From Oxalobacteraceae bacterium (GTDB taxonomy: Bacteria > Pseudomonadota > Gammaproteobacteria > Burkholderiales > Burkholderiaceae_D), in contig CANCDR010000003.1 in the NCBI GenBank assembly GCA_947374865.1, positions 62,001 through 126,000 on the forward strand: a stretch of 64,000 nucleotides of DNA, read 5' to 3'. A program made the translations under genes and the position numbers. The notes under the pieces are model-generated. The model saw nothing but the letters and a program-made list of their open reading frames with translations, had not been told where the DNA came from and ran no database searches. How positions within the stretch are numbered: position 1 is the first letter of the stretch; each line of letters begins with the position of its first letter. Below are positions 16,477 through 25,847 of the stretch, one piece after another.

Positions 16477-19400
16477 TGAAACTTTTCATTACCCTGATGT
16501 ATTTGATGGTGGGTGTGAGTTCCACTGTTTCTTTGGCGGCGCCTGCATCGCCGCCGGTGGTGAATTTACCCAATAGGCCACTGTACGGTGGGAATGCCAA
16601 TGTGCCACCGAATATGCTACTCAGTTTGTCGATCGAATATCCCGTGGTGGGGATTGCCTATAAGGGAGATAGCGGTACCTATAATAAAAACACTGACTAT
16701 ATCGGCTACTTCAACAACAACCAGTGCTACCAATATGTAGGAGGGAATCGCAATATTAATAACGGCTATTTTGCCATCAGTGTGGCTGCTGATAGCCTGC
16801 ATGAATGTGATGGGACTACATTCAGTGGTAATTTCATGAATTGGGTGAGTAATAGCCAACTAGATCTTTTGCGCTATGTATTAACCGGTGGTGACCGCAT
16901 TATCGATACTGCGGATACCAGTATTGTGCAACGGGCGACACTGCCGGATAGCTTCTACGCCGCATACTATTTTCCGCTCCGAACGCTGACGGCGAGTGCG
17001 ACAGCAAGTGCGCCCAATAAAGTGACACCGTTTAAGATTCAAAGTCTTAACATCGTGTCGTGTAAAAACAAAATTTTATTTGGCTATCAACAAAATTTAT
17101 CAAGTGGTCAGGTCGCTGTAACAAGCCCAAATTGTGACACTTTAGCGTCGGATACAGTACGCTTAAATTTCTTCAGCTCTACGACCTATATAGATTTGGA
17201 CAAGAATCTCGGTGAATATCTAACACGCGTCAAAGTGTGTGACGACAATGAAGGCCCAAACAGAGCCGGACTATGTCAAAAATACGGCGATCACTACAAA
17301 CCTGTTGGGGTCATCCAGCGCAATGCCGATCGCATGCGTTTTGGCTTGATGTCTTACACCAATGACGGCTCAACGACCCGTTATGGCGGTGTTCTTCGGG
17401 CGCCCCTCAAACATGTAGGCCCCAAGACTTATGATCAACCTGACTATAAAGAGAAACCCAATCTGAATTCGGAATGGGATCCTGCAACAGGTGTTTTATA
17501 TAATAATCCAGTTGATCCAGCAAATCGCAACAGCAGCACTGTCAATAGTGGTGCAGTCAATTACATCAATAAGTTTGGTCGCTCTGGTCAATATAAAACG
17601 AAGGATCCCATCAGCGAATTGTATTATGAAGGACTGCGTTATTTACAAGGACTACCGCCTACACCCGATGCGCTCGCCGGTGTAGGAAGTTCCGACGATG
17701 GCTTCCCTGTTATTAAAACATGGGAAGATCCCATCACGGCATCTTGTCAGGCTAATTCAATTATCGTAATTGGAGATGTAAATACACAAGACGATTTTTA
17801 TATTCCTGGAAATAAAATTTCTACGATCACTGTAAAAGTTAATAATGTGGAAGTGAAGCATTCGGAAACTCCACGTAATATTGAGTCTGGAATTCCTAAC
17901 AAAATTCCTCCACTGGATGCCTTGTCGTGGACTAGAGAAGTAGGCAAGCGTGAATCGGATCCTAGTGGATTTTTTGGAAATTCTGCACCTAATTCAAGAT
18001 TGGGTAGCTTGAATGATGTGCAAATACCAAACAAGTTTGGTTCCTACTATTTAGCCGGACTAGCTTATTGGGCCAATACCAATGATATTCGGCTCGTCGA
18101 TCCGACCAAATTATCCGACGATCCTAACAATAAGTATAAATATTCCAAGATCCGAGTGAGTACTTACGCCATCGATTTAGACGAACGCGGTGATGGCACG
18201 ATCGAGGGTGGCGAACGAGAAGTCAAGCCACGCGATAGTCAGCTCTATTTAGCCGCCAAGTATGGCGGTTTTATTGATCGAAATAAGGACAATAATCCTT
18301 TCGTGACTGGATCGCCCGATCGCTTGAACGATGTGCGCAGTAATGTCGAATGGGATAGCGATAATAACGGTATTCCAGATAATTATTTTCTTGCCAGTCA
18401 GGCCTCGGCCATCGACGCTTCACTCAAAAAAATATTTAATCGCGGGACCCAGCTCAGCGGATCTATTGGTGGTGCGGCGACGTCCGGGGCGACGATTTCG
18501 GCTAACGGCGCGTTTTTGTATCAGGCGGGTTTTGAATCCGCAAGCTGGAGCGGTAGTCTCAAAAAAATTAGCCTCGGCAAATTCAATAATACCGCCGATG
18601 CCTTGAGTGCGAGCAGTATCAAGTGGGATGCCGCCGCCGTTTTGACTGGGTCTGCGCAGAAGTCAGCTTGCATTAGTCCTGCAAATCGCGCTATTTTTAC
18701 TGCCAAGGGCTTAGACAACGGGATTTTGCAAACCATTGCATTTAAAAACTTAGGTGACTTATCGGCCGCGCAACAGCTTGCCTTAAATACCTCTCCTTCT
18801 ACTCTCCAGAAGGACAGCAATGGTCAGGCGAGGATTAATTACTTGCGCGGCGATCGCAGCAAGGAAATTGGCCAAGTTGGCGGCATATTTCGTACTCGCT
18901 TGAGCCTACTAGGCGACATTGTCAATAGTAATCCCTTCTTTCTCGGGGAACCGACAAAGAAATCCGCTGGCCAGGCATACCAGACTTTTTACGACGAAAA
19001 AAAAGGGCGGCAAAAAGTCGTGTATGTCGGTGCTAACGATGGCATGTTGCATGCGTTTCATGCATTTGGCGAATCGGAAGGCTGTGAATTATTCGCTTAT
19101 ATTCCAAGTGTTTTGATAGATAAATTAAGCAAACTGACGGACCCAGACTATGTCCATCAACCCTTTGTCGATGGTGGCATCGTGGTGGACGATGTGCAGG
19201 TAGGCTCAGCATGGAAAACTGTTCTGGCATCTGGCATGGGTGGGGGGGCGCAGGGGGTATTTGCGATTGATGTGAGTAGTCAAAATAGTTTTCAAGCGGG
19301 GCAGGGCGCCATCCTTGAATTTACCGATCGTGATGATCCTGACATGGGGAATATTTATCCAGCGCCTATTTTTGCCAAATTTAAAACGGGCAAGGACGCC

Positions 19401-20516
19401 AATGGCAAAGTCATGACTGAGACTTTTTTGGTCGTGCAAAGTGGTTTGAATAATTATCAGAAAGATGGGAATGCCAACCCGAATGCGCCGCAAAGTATTT
19501 TTTTATTAAAGTTAAATAATCCTGCGGTAAAAAGATGGGCCTTAGGCGTCAATTATTACAAATTTACACTGCCTGCTTCTGATCTTGCCCTAGCCAATGG
19601 ACTAGGTCCCATTTCTATTGTGAGTGGTAGTGACGGCGTGGCCCAGTTTGGCTATGTCGGTGACCTGCAAGGGAAGCTGTGGCGACTGAATTTTTCTGAT
19701 CTAGTACTTGGTAGCGCATCTTCAACGCTAAAAACCAAGGTGTTATTTTCTGCCAAGGATAATAATGGTCTGATTCAACCCATCACCACCCAGCCGCGCG
19801 TTGTTTTTGCCCAAGGTGGCGGCTATCTCGTGCTGTTTGGCACTGGCCAATATCTTGAAAATAACGATACGCTTCCTGCGAATTTTAAAACGCAGACTTT
19901 CTATGCCATCTATGACCAGCCCAAGGATACGTCATCCGATAATGTAACTACGGATGTCGTTACTGGCCGCGCCCAGCTGGCGCCCCGCTCCGCCGTTTTG
20001 AATTCTGATAAAACTGCAGTTATTGTGTCAGGCAGTGATGCCATCATTGGTCCCAATAAGAACGACAAACGCGGCTGGTATATGGATTTTGCCGAATCGA
20101 TCAGCCTAGGCGAGCGCAATGTCAGTAATGCCGTGATTGCCGATGGTTTGGTGTATTTCAATTCGCTTAGTCCGGGTGCTGATCCCTGCGGTAATGGTGG
20201 CGGACGCGCTTATACCTTAAATGTGTTGACCGGTCTGCCGCCTGGCGGGTTGAGCGGCTTGATTTCTACGGTGGGGCTGTTTGGTCCGCCAACACTGTAT
20301 TACGTTAACGATACTGCTCAGGGGGTGAGTACCTCGACCGGACTTCGTTCTGCAAAAAAACAAGCTGGTGTGTTTAGTATCGGATCAGGTGGTGCTGGCG
20401 GCACCTTGCAGGTAACCGGATCTTCAGGTCAATCGATCTTAGCGCCAGCAGGGCGCTTTAGTTGGCGAGAAATTTTTAATTGGCAAAAATTGCGCGCAAC
20501 TATTTTGAAGAATTAA
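16473..20516 (+). CDS. pilY1: Type IV pilus tip adhesin/biogenesis factor PilY1 (PilC)
   Basis: 1347 residues with a signal peptide (cleavage near SLAAP, about residue 23). The N-terminal half is variable. From about 640 it follows the PilY1 pattern: YFLASQASAIDASLKKIF, LYQAGFESASWSGSLKKI, then a beta-propeller with LLGDIVNSNPFFLG, VVYVGANDGMLHAFHAF and GQYLENND. A calcium-loop-like DSDNNGIPD lies near residue 627. PilY1 sits at the pilus tip and controls retraction and adhesion. The stretch from about 17460 to 18200 is clearly more AT-rich than the C-terminal part. It overlaps pilX by four bases. Confidence 0.95.
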   Translation: MMKLFITLMYLMVGVSSTVSLAAPASPPVVNLPNRPLYGGNANVPPNMLLSLSIEYPVVGIAYKGDSGTYNKNTDYIGYFNNNQCYQYVGGNRNINNGYFAISVAADSLHECDGTTFSGNFMNWVSNSQLDLLRYVLTGGDRIIDTADTSIVQRATLPDSFYAAYYFPLRTLTASATASAPNKVTPFKIQSLNIVSCKNKILFGYQQNLSSGQVAVTSPNCDTLASDTVRLNFFSSTTYIDLDKNLGEYLTRVKVCDDNEGPNRAGLCQKYGDHYKPVGVIQRNADRMRFGLMSYTNDGSTTRYGGVLRAPLKHVGPKTYDQPDYKEKPNLNSEWDPATGVLYNNPVDPANRNSSTVNSGAVNYINKFGRSGQYKTKDPISELYYEGLRYLQGLPPTPDALAGVGSSDDGFPVIKTWEDPITASCQANSIIVIGDVNTQDDFYIPGNKISTITVKVNNVEVKHSETPRNIESGIPNKIPPLDALSWTREVGKRESDPSGFFGNSAPNSRLGSLNDVQIPNKFGSYYLAGLAYWANTNDIRLVDPTKLSDDPNNKYKYSKIRVSTYAIDLDERGDGTIEGGEREVKPRDSQLYLAAKYGGFIDRNKDNNPFVTGSPDRLNDVRSNVEWDSDNNGIPDNYFLASQASAIDASLKKIFNRGTQLSGSIGGAATSGATISANGAFLYQAGFESASWSGSLKKISLGKFNNTADALSASSIKWDAAAVLTGSAQKSACISPANRAIFTAKGLDNGILQTIAFKNLGDLSAAQQLALNTSPSTLQKDSNGQARINYLRGDRSKEIGQVGGIFRTRLSLLGDIVNSNPFFLGEPTKKSAGQAYQTFYDEKKGRQKVVYVGANDGMLHAFHAFGESEGCELFAYIPSVLIDKLSKLTDPDYVHQPFVDGGIVVDDVQVGSAWKTVLASGMGGGAQGVFAIDVSSQNSFQAGQGAILEFTDRDDPDMGNIYPAPIFAKFKTGKDANGKVMTETFLVVQSGLNNYQKDGNANPNAPQSIFLLKLNNPAVKRWALGVNYYKFTLPASDLALANGLGPISIVSGSDGVAQFGYVGDLQGKLWRLNFSDLVLGSASSTLKTKVLFSAKDNNGLIQPITTQPRVVFAQGGGYLVLFGTGQYLENNDTLPANFKTQTFYAIYDQPKDTSSDNVTTDVVTGRAQLAPRSAVLNSDKTAVIVSGSDAIIGPNKNDKRGWYMDFAESISLGERNVSNAVIADGLVYFNSLSPGADPCGNGGGRAYTLNVLTGLPPGGLSGLISTVGLFGPPTLYYVNDTAQGVSTSTGLRSAKKQAGVFSIGSGGAGGTLQVTGSSGQSILAPAGRFSWREIFNWQKLRATILKN

Positions 20517-20539
20517 ATTTGACGACGACGATATTCACT

Positions 20540-20992
20540 ATGACATTGCACAACAAAGGTTTTTCGCTCTTGGAAGTCATGGTCGTTGTCGCTATCGTGG
20601 CGATCCTGAGTAGGTTTGCCTATCCTTCCTATATTGATTCTGTAAGGAAAGCCAAGCGCGGGGAGGCAAAGACAGCGCTGATGTTGCTCGCTCAGCAGCA
20701 GGAGCGCTATTACGCACAAAATAATACCTATCTTGCCTTTACCATCGGTGCAAAGGATGCGGCGGCCAAGCAGTTCAAGGCATATTCCGGCAATGCGGCC
20801 GCGACCAGTGCTTATGAAATCAAGGCTGAGGCCTGCACTGGTGAGACGATTCGCAATTGCGTTATCTTGACGGCGACACCGGGCACCACCAATGTCGATA
20901 GAAATTTTAGCGAGCCCAAGTGCGGGGCACTTTCCATCACGAGCACTGGTATTCGTACTTCCTCAATCGGTAGTACATCGGAGTGCTGGTAA
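20540..20992 (+). CDS. pilE: Type IV minor pilin PilE
   Basis: 150 residues with a short leader (MTLHNKG) and the mature start FSLLEVMVVVAIVAILSRFAYPSY. This is followed by DSVRKAKRGEAKTALMLLAQQQERYYAQNNTY, typical of PilE minor pilins, and a C-terminal cysteine pair. The ATG at 20540 is chosen because it leaves the normal seven-residue leader. An upstream in-frame ATG at 20480 lies within pilY1. No clear ribosome binding site is present, so coupling to pilY1 is likely. Confidence 0.92.
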   Translation: MTLHNKGFSLLEVMVVVAIVAILSRFAYPSYIDSVRKAKRGEAKTALMLLAQQQERYYAQNNTYLAFTIGAKDAAAKQFKAYSGNAAATSAYEIKAEACTGETIRNCVILTATPGTTNVDRNFSEPKCGALSITSTGIRTSSIGSTSECW

Positions 20993-20996
20993 CAAT

Positions 20997-21527
20997 ATGA
21001 AAAAAAATTCATTTTTCAGATGGCCCGGCGAACTGGGTTTCTCCTTGATGGAACTGATGGTATGCATCGCAATTTTATTGATCATTTTGACGCTTTCCGT
21101 CCCCAGTTTTCAGGCAACATTGAATAACAACAGATTAAGCGTCACCGTAAACGATTTTTATGCATCACTGAACTTGGCCCGCGCAGAAGGAATAAGGCGA
21201 GGAAGTCGGGTAAATATGGCGCCGCTGACCGGCACCGATTGGACGAGTGGCTGGACCATCTTTGTGGATGCCAATAATAATAATGTTCTGGATGATGGTG
21301 AGGAAAGAATTATGGCGCATGGTGCAGTTCCCAAGGGGCTGACGATATCGATGACGATGTCGCCGAGCAGTACCAGCTTTGGCTTTGATTCTGCCGGTAG
21401 AGGGACCGCCAAAGGGAACTGGATTTTTTCTCTCAACGACGATCTTCAACGTAAGATCTCGATTAATTTCTTTGGCCGTCCCAGAATTTGTAACCCAGTG
21501 ACCGATACGAGCTGCAAAACCGATTGA
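20997..21527 (+). CDS. fimT: Pseudopilin FimT/GspH family
   Basis: 176 residues with the prepilin site G^FSLMELMVCIAILLIILTLSVPSF and the GspH/FimT pattern NNRLSVTVNDFYASLNLARAEGIRRG. The following segment GWTIFVDANNN and a C-terminal ICNPVTDTSC are typical of FimT/FimU. These minor pilins prime assembly, and FimT has been tied to DNA binding in natural transformation. It begins four bases after the pilE stop and ends the pilin operon. Confidence 0.9.
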   Translation: MKKNSFFRWPGELGFSLMELMVCIAILLIILTLSVPSFQATLNNNRLSVTVNDFYASLNLARAEGIRRGSRVNMAPLTGTDWTSGWTIFVDANNNNVLDDGEERIMAHGAVPKGLTISMTMSPSSTSFGFDSAGRGTAKGNWIFSLNDDLQRKISINFFGRPRICNPVTDTSCKTD

Positions 21528-21707
21528 TCAGGCATTGTCGCCTTGGCCTACCATTTCTCCACCCGTCTGCAGACTCGCCTTAGTCTGTTATCGACTTTCT
21601 CCCTTGCATTGCCGGTAAAGAAGTTAAAATTAGCCCTGCAAGCATGTCGCGCTGATCAAGCGCATCTTGCAGCGCGGTGCTGGTGATGCCGCGCTTTTCT
21701 TTTCTAT

Positions 21708-22811
21708 GTGGACGCCGTTTTGGACATATCTAGCGATTTGCAAGCCATGCAGCTGGCCCTTGAATGGGCGCATAAGGGGCTGTTGACGACCATGCCGAAC
21801 CCGCGTGTGGGCTGTGTCATCGTCAAAGATGGTCGAGTCATCGGCGCCGGCCATACCCAGGTGGCGGGACAGGCGCATGCTGAAGTGCAGGCCTTACTGG
21901 ATGCGGCCAGTCGCGGTTTGGATGTGCGCGACGCGACGGTCTACGTGACGCTCGAGCCATGCTGTCATCATGGGCGGACACCGCCTTGCACCGATGCCTT
22001 GATCCAGGCCGGCGTGGCGCGGGTGGTGGCGGCCATTACCGACCCAAATCCCTTGGTCGCCGGCCAGGGCCTGGCGCGTTTGCAGGCAGCAGGCATCAGC
22101 ACCAGCTGCGGCGTGCTGGAACACGAGGCCCACGAAATGAATCTGGGATTTTTTTCCCGTATGCAGCGCGGCCGTCCTTGGGTGCGCTTGAAGGCGGCGG
22201 CCAGCCTGGATGGCAAGACTGCTCTTCATAACGGTCAGAGCCAATGGATCACGTCCCAGGTGGCGCGGGATGATGGCCATGCCTGGCGCGCGCGCGCCTG
22301 TGCCATCCTGACCGGCATCGGTACAGTGTTACAGGATAATCCGCAAATGACGGTGCGTGCCATGCCGGTAGCGCGTCAGCCCTTGCGCATCATCGTCGAT
22401 AGCCATTTGCAAATCATGCCGGATGCACGGATCTTGTCCGGCGGCGGATCACTGGTGGTCGCCGCCCATGGCCAGGCCGATAAAATCGCCCGCCTGCAGG
22501 AGGGTGGCACCGAAGTTATTTTGCTGCCGAATGCGGATGGCAAAGTCGACCTGCCAGCCGTTTTGCAGGTGCTCGGTGAGCGACAAATCAATGAACTGCA
22601 CATCGAGGCCGGCTATAAACTGAATGGTTCGCTGATTCGTGAAGCCTGTGTCGACGAATGTCTGCTGTACCTGGCGCCGACCTTGTTGGGCGATGCCTTG
22701 GGCCTGTTTGATCTGGGGCGGATGGACGATCTGAGTCAAAGACGGGATTTGTTTTTTCATGAGGTCAAGCAGATTGGGGCAGATTTGCGTATCCTTGCTC
22801 GCTTCGCTTGA
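21708..22811 (+). CDS. ribD: Riboflavin biosynthesis deaminase/reductase RibD
   Basis: 367 residues. The N-terminal deaminase has its zinc site in HAEVQAL and PCCHHGRTPPCTD. The C-terminal reductase begins near 150 (RPWVRLKAAASLDGKTAL). It converts the pyrimidine product of GTP cyclohydrolase II to 5-amino-6-ribitylaminouracil phosphate in two steps. The start is a GTG at 21708. The ATG 13 codons later (MQLALEWAHKG) is also possible and matches where related proteins begin. It opens the rib operon. Confidence 0.96.
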   Translation: MDAVLDISSDLQAMQLALEWAHKGLLTTMPNPRVGCVIVKDGRVIGAGHTQVAGQAHAEVQALLDAASRGLDVRDATVYVTLEPCCHHGRTPPCTDALIQAGVARVVAAITDPNPLVAGQGLARLQAAGISTSCGVLEHEAHEMNLGFFSRMQRGRPWVRLKAAASLDGKTALHNGQSQWITSQVARDDGHAWRARACAILTGIGTVLQDNPQMTVRAMPVARQPLRIIVDSHLQIMPDARILSGGGSLVVAAHGQADKIARLQEGGTEVILLPNADGKVDLPAVLQVLGERQINELHIEAGYKLNGSLIREACVDECLLYLAPTLLGDALGLFDLGRMDDLSQRRDLFFHEVKQIGADLRILARFA

Positions 22812-22920
22812 GGCTTTGCTACTGACTTCTTTTTAGGCTTTGCTTAAAGCTGACTGCAGGTCTGATTCAAAAATAAATTTTCGATTTAATAACACCCTCA
22901 ACCACTTAATTAAGACGACT

Positions 22921-23547
22921 ATGTTCACAGGTATCGTTGCCGCCATCGGCAAAATTACGCACATCGCGCCCCAAGACGCGCACCCGGATGCCGGCGTCCG
23001 GCTCAGTATCGAAGCAGGAGGTTTGCCTATGTCCGACGTTGGACTAGGCGACTCGATTGCAATTAATGGCGCTTGCATGACGGTCGTGGTCAAGACCGAG
23101 CAGGGGTTTGCCGTAGATGTATCGCGTGAAAGTCTCAACTGCACTGCCGGTCTGGATGCCCTCGGTGAAGTCAATCTGGAAAAAGCCCTGACTCTGGCCG
23201 ATCGTCTGGGTGGTCACCTGGTTTCAGGCCATGTCGACGGCCTGGGCACGGTAGAGAAATTTGTCCCTGTCGGTGAATCATGGGAGCTGGTCGTACAAGC
23301 CCCGGCACACCTGGCCCGCTACCTTGCGCTCAAGGGTTCGGTCGTCGTTAATGGTGTCTCCCTGACGATCAACCGGGTCACCGATGTGCCGACCGGCTGC
23401 CAATTTTCCATCAACGTCATCCCTCACACCATCAACGTCACCACCCTCAAGCATCTTGCACCGGGCGTGAAGGTCAACCTTGAAATCGACCTGATCGCGC
23501 GCTATGTTGAGCGCATGCTGAGTTTGGGCAGTCTGCCAAAGGCTTGA
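22921..23547 (+). CDS. ribE: Riboflavin synthase alpha chain
   Basis: 208 residues made of two lumazine-binding repeats. It starts MFTGIV, the conserved N terminus of the family, and repeats the pattern in the second half (HLVSGHVDGLGTVE). The enzyme dismutates two molecules of 6,7-dimethyl-8-ribityllumazine to riboflavin. The ATG at 22921 is chosen for this conserved start. An upstream in-frame ATG at 22840 adds an unrelated AT-rich stretch. Confidence 0.97.
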   Translation: MFTGIVAAIGKITHIAPQDAHPDAGVRLSIEAGGLPMSDVGLGDSIAINGACMTVVVKTEQGFAVDVSRESLNCTAGLDALGEVNLEKALTLADRLGGHLVSGHVDGLGTVEKFVPVGESWELVVQAPAHLARYLALKGSVVVNGVSLTINRVTDVPTGCQFSINVIPHTINVTTLKHLAPGVKVNLEIDLIARYVERMLSLGSLPKA

Positions 23548-23684
23548 TTTGTCGGTTGAGTATCTGATGGCCATGCCTCAGACCCCATCCCGCCCGCTTT
23601 GCACCCCCATTCACGCCAATTTCATGCCAGTGCTGGTTGGGAGGGGGTGAATTCCATTAAAATAGCGGGCTGTAAAGGATTTAT

Positions 23685-24791
23685 ATGTCTATCTCAAGTA
23701 CGCAAGAAATTATTACCGAATTACGCGCCGGCCGGATGGTCGTGTTGGTGGATGAAGAAGATCGTGAAAACGAGGGCGATCTGGTGCTGGCGGCCGAATT
23801 TGTCACGCCCGAGGCGATCAACTTTATGGCCAAGTTTGGCCGTGGGCTGGTGTGCCTCACGCTGACTGAAGAGCGCTGCGACCAGTTAAACCTGTCGATG
23901 ATGACGAGCCGGAATGGGACTTCTTTTGGGACCAATTTCACCGTTTCGATCGAGGCTGCCGAAGGCGTGACGACAGGGATTTCAGCCGCTGACCGGGCGC
24001 GCACGATCCAGGTGGCCGTGGCGAAAAATGCCAAACCCATCGAAATTGTTCAGCCGGGCCATGTGTTTCCCCTCAAGGCGCAAAAGGGTGGTGTGCTCAT
24101 GCGCGCCGGGCATACCGAGGCCGGCTGCGACTTCGCCGAACTGGCGGGTTTGGCGCCTGCGGCAGTCATTTGTGAAATCATGAATGACGACGGTACGATG
24201 GCGCGCCTGCCAGATCTGATTGAATTTGCCCGCGAACATGGGCTCAAGATCGGTACGATCGCCGATCTGATCCAATATCGCAGCCGCAATGAAAGTATCG
24301 TTGAACGCATCGCCGAACGCACGATGCAAACCGTGCATGGCAGCTTCAAGGCCGTTGTTTATCGGGATACGCCGAGCGGTGGCGCGCATCTGGCCTTGGT
24401 GCATGGCGATATCACACCGCAGCAAGAAACCTTGGTGCGCGTGCATCAGCCGGTATCGATGCTCGATTTGCTGGAAGTCGAAGTGAGTACGCATTCCTGG
24501 AGCATCGCCAAGGCGCTGGTCGCAGTCAAAGCCTCGGAGCGGGGCGTGATGGTGCTGCTTAACTGCGAAGAGTCAGCGCAACAGATGTTTGACCAATTTG
24601 CTGCGCTGAGCAGCCCTGAAGTCAAGCCACCGCGCGCGTCGCGCATGGATTTACGGACCTACGGCATCGGCGCGCAAATTCTCAAGGATCTTGGGGTAGG
24701 TAAAATGAAATTGCTGGCCAGTCCGCGCAAAATGCCGTCCATGACGGGTTTTGATCTGGAAGTGACCGGCTATCAGGAAAAATCTCAATAG
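23685..24791 (+). CDS. ribB: 3,4-dihydroxy-2-butanone-4-phosphate synthase with degenerate GTP cyclohydrolase II domain (RibBX)
   Basis: 368 residues. The N-terminal RibB domain is intact: [21 protein letters not shown] near 24 and [17 protein letters not shown] near 140, for making the four-carbon unit from ribulose-5-phosphate. The C-terminal domain from about 205 has the RibA fold outline ([34 protein letters not shown]) but lacks the zinc cysteines of the GDVFGSxRCDCG motif and the RQEGRGIGL loop. It therefore should not be a GTP cyclohydrolase II. Such RibBX fusions are known in proteobacteria, and a separate RibA is expected elsewhere. Preceding bases show no canonical FMN riboswitch. 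Confidence 0.93.
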   Translation: MSISSTQEIITELRAGRMVVLVDEEDRENEGDLVLAAEFVTPEAINFMAKFGRGLVCLTLTEERCDQLNLSMMTSRNGTSFGTNFTVSIEAAEGVTTGISAADRARTIQVAVAKNAKPIEIVQPGHVFPLKAQKGGVLMRAGHTEAGCDFAELAGLAPAAVICEIMNDDGTMARLPDLIEFAREHGLKIGTIADLIQYRSRNESIVERIAERTMQTVHGSFKAVVYRDTPSGGAHLALVHGDITPQQETLVRVHQPVSMLDLLEVEVSTHSWSIAKALVAVKASERGVMVLLNCEESAQQMFDQFAALSSPEVKPPRASRMDLRTYGIGAQILKDLGVGKMKLLASPRKMPSMTGFDLEVTGYQEKSQ

Positions 24792-24833
24792 CATCCGATA
24801 TCATCACCGCGCACAAGCGCAAAAGGAACAAAA

Positions 24834-25325
24834 ATGGGCGTAGGAAGTTATGTCACCAATATGGATGGTCAGGGACTGCGCATTGGCATCGTCCAGGCAC
24901 GCTTTAATCCGGATGTCTGCTCGGGACTGTTATCGGCCTGTCTGGCTGAATTAAAGCAGCTGGGCGTAGAAGATGACGATATATTGCATGTCACGGTCCC
25001 TGGCGCGCTGGAGATTCCTTTAGCCTTGCGCAAAATGGCTGAAACCATGCAGTTCGATGCCTTGGTTGCCATCGGTGCCGTCATCCGCGGCGAGACCTAC
25101 CATTTTGAATTGGTGTCGAATGAAGCAGGCGCCGGTATCACCCGCGTCGGACTAGACTTCGCCATCCCCATCGCGAATGCCGTACTGACGACCGAAAACG
25201 ACGCACAGGCCGAAGAGCGCATGCAAGTTAAGGGCGCTGATGCGGCGCGGGTCGCTGTCGAGATGGCCAATCTGGCCATCGCGCTGGATGATCTGGCCGA
25301 AACCAGTCGTCTAATAGAAGAATAA
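24834..25325 (+). CDS. ribH: 6,7-dimethyl-8-ribityllumazine synthase
   Basis: 163 residues, normal length. It has [14 protein letters not shown], and [18 protein letters not shown] with the catalytic histidine in YHFE. It condenses the RibD and RibB products to the lumazine precursor of riboflavin. AAAGGA lies just before the ATG, 42 bases after ribB, and nusB follows closely, the common ribH-nusB order. Confidence 0.97.
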   Translation: MGVGSYVTNMDGQGLRIGIVQARFNPDVCSGLLSACLAELKQLGVEDDDILHVTVPGALEIPLALRKMAETMQFDALVAIGAVIRGETYHFELVSNEAGAGITRVGLDFAIPIANAVLTTENDAQAEERMQVKGADAARVAVEMANLAIALDDLAETSRLIEE

Positions 25326-25376
25326 GTTTTTTAACCCCTTTTGTTGCGTCATGTGGCGCGGCACAGTCTGTGAGAC

Positions 25377-25847
25377 ATGAGCGAACAATTCCGCCACGCT
25401 AATCCGACCAAGAGTCGCACCCCCCGTCACCGTTCGCGTGAATTCGCCTTGCAGGGTCTCTATCAGTGGTTACTGAATAATGAAGATGCCGGTGCGATTG
25501 ATGCGCATATCCGTGAAGCGCACGGCTTTGACAAGGCGGATAAAGAACACTTTAACGCCTTGCTCCATGGTGCCATTCGTGACGCTGCACAGCTGCGTTC
25601 ACTGATCATGCCGCTCATCGATCGCACGATCAGTGAGCTGTCGCCAGTTGAACATGCGGTTTTGCTCATTGGCGCCTATGAACTGATGCATCACATCGAA
25701 ATCCCCTACAAAGTCGTGATCAATGAGGCGGTGGAACTGGCCAAATCCTTCGGTGGCATCGATGGCCATAAGTATGTCAATGGCGTGCTCGACAAATTTG
25801 CGGCGACCACTCGCTCGGTGGAGATCCAAGCCGGTAAAAAATCGTGA
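25377..25847 (+). CDS. nusB: Transcription antitermination factor NusB
   Basis: 156 residues: [18 protein letters not shown] near the N terminus (boxA RNA-binding arginine-rich start), [17 protein letters not shown], and [28 protein letters not shown] at the C terminus. With NusE it binds boxA in rRNA leaders for antitermination. Its stop overlaps the start of the next gene (GTGA). Confidence 0.96.
   Translation: MSEQFRHANPTKSRTPRHRSREFALQGLYQWLLNNEDAGAIDAHIREAHGFDKADKEHFNALLHGAIRDAAQLRSLIMPLIDRTISELSPVEHAVLLIGAYELMHHIEIPYKVVINEAVELAKSFGGIDGHKYVNGVLDKFAATTRSVEIQAGKKS

Noticed and set aside
23548-23684. FMN riboswitch before ribB
   Set aside because: The interval contains AGGGGGTGAATTCC, which vaguely recalls the motif, but the ordered conserved blocks of the RFN element are missing and the space is too short.
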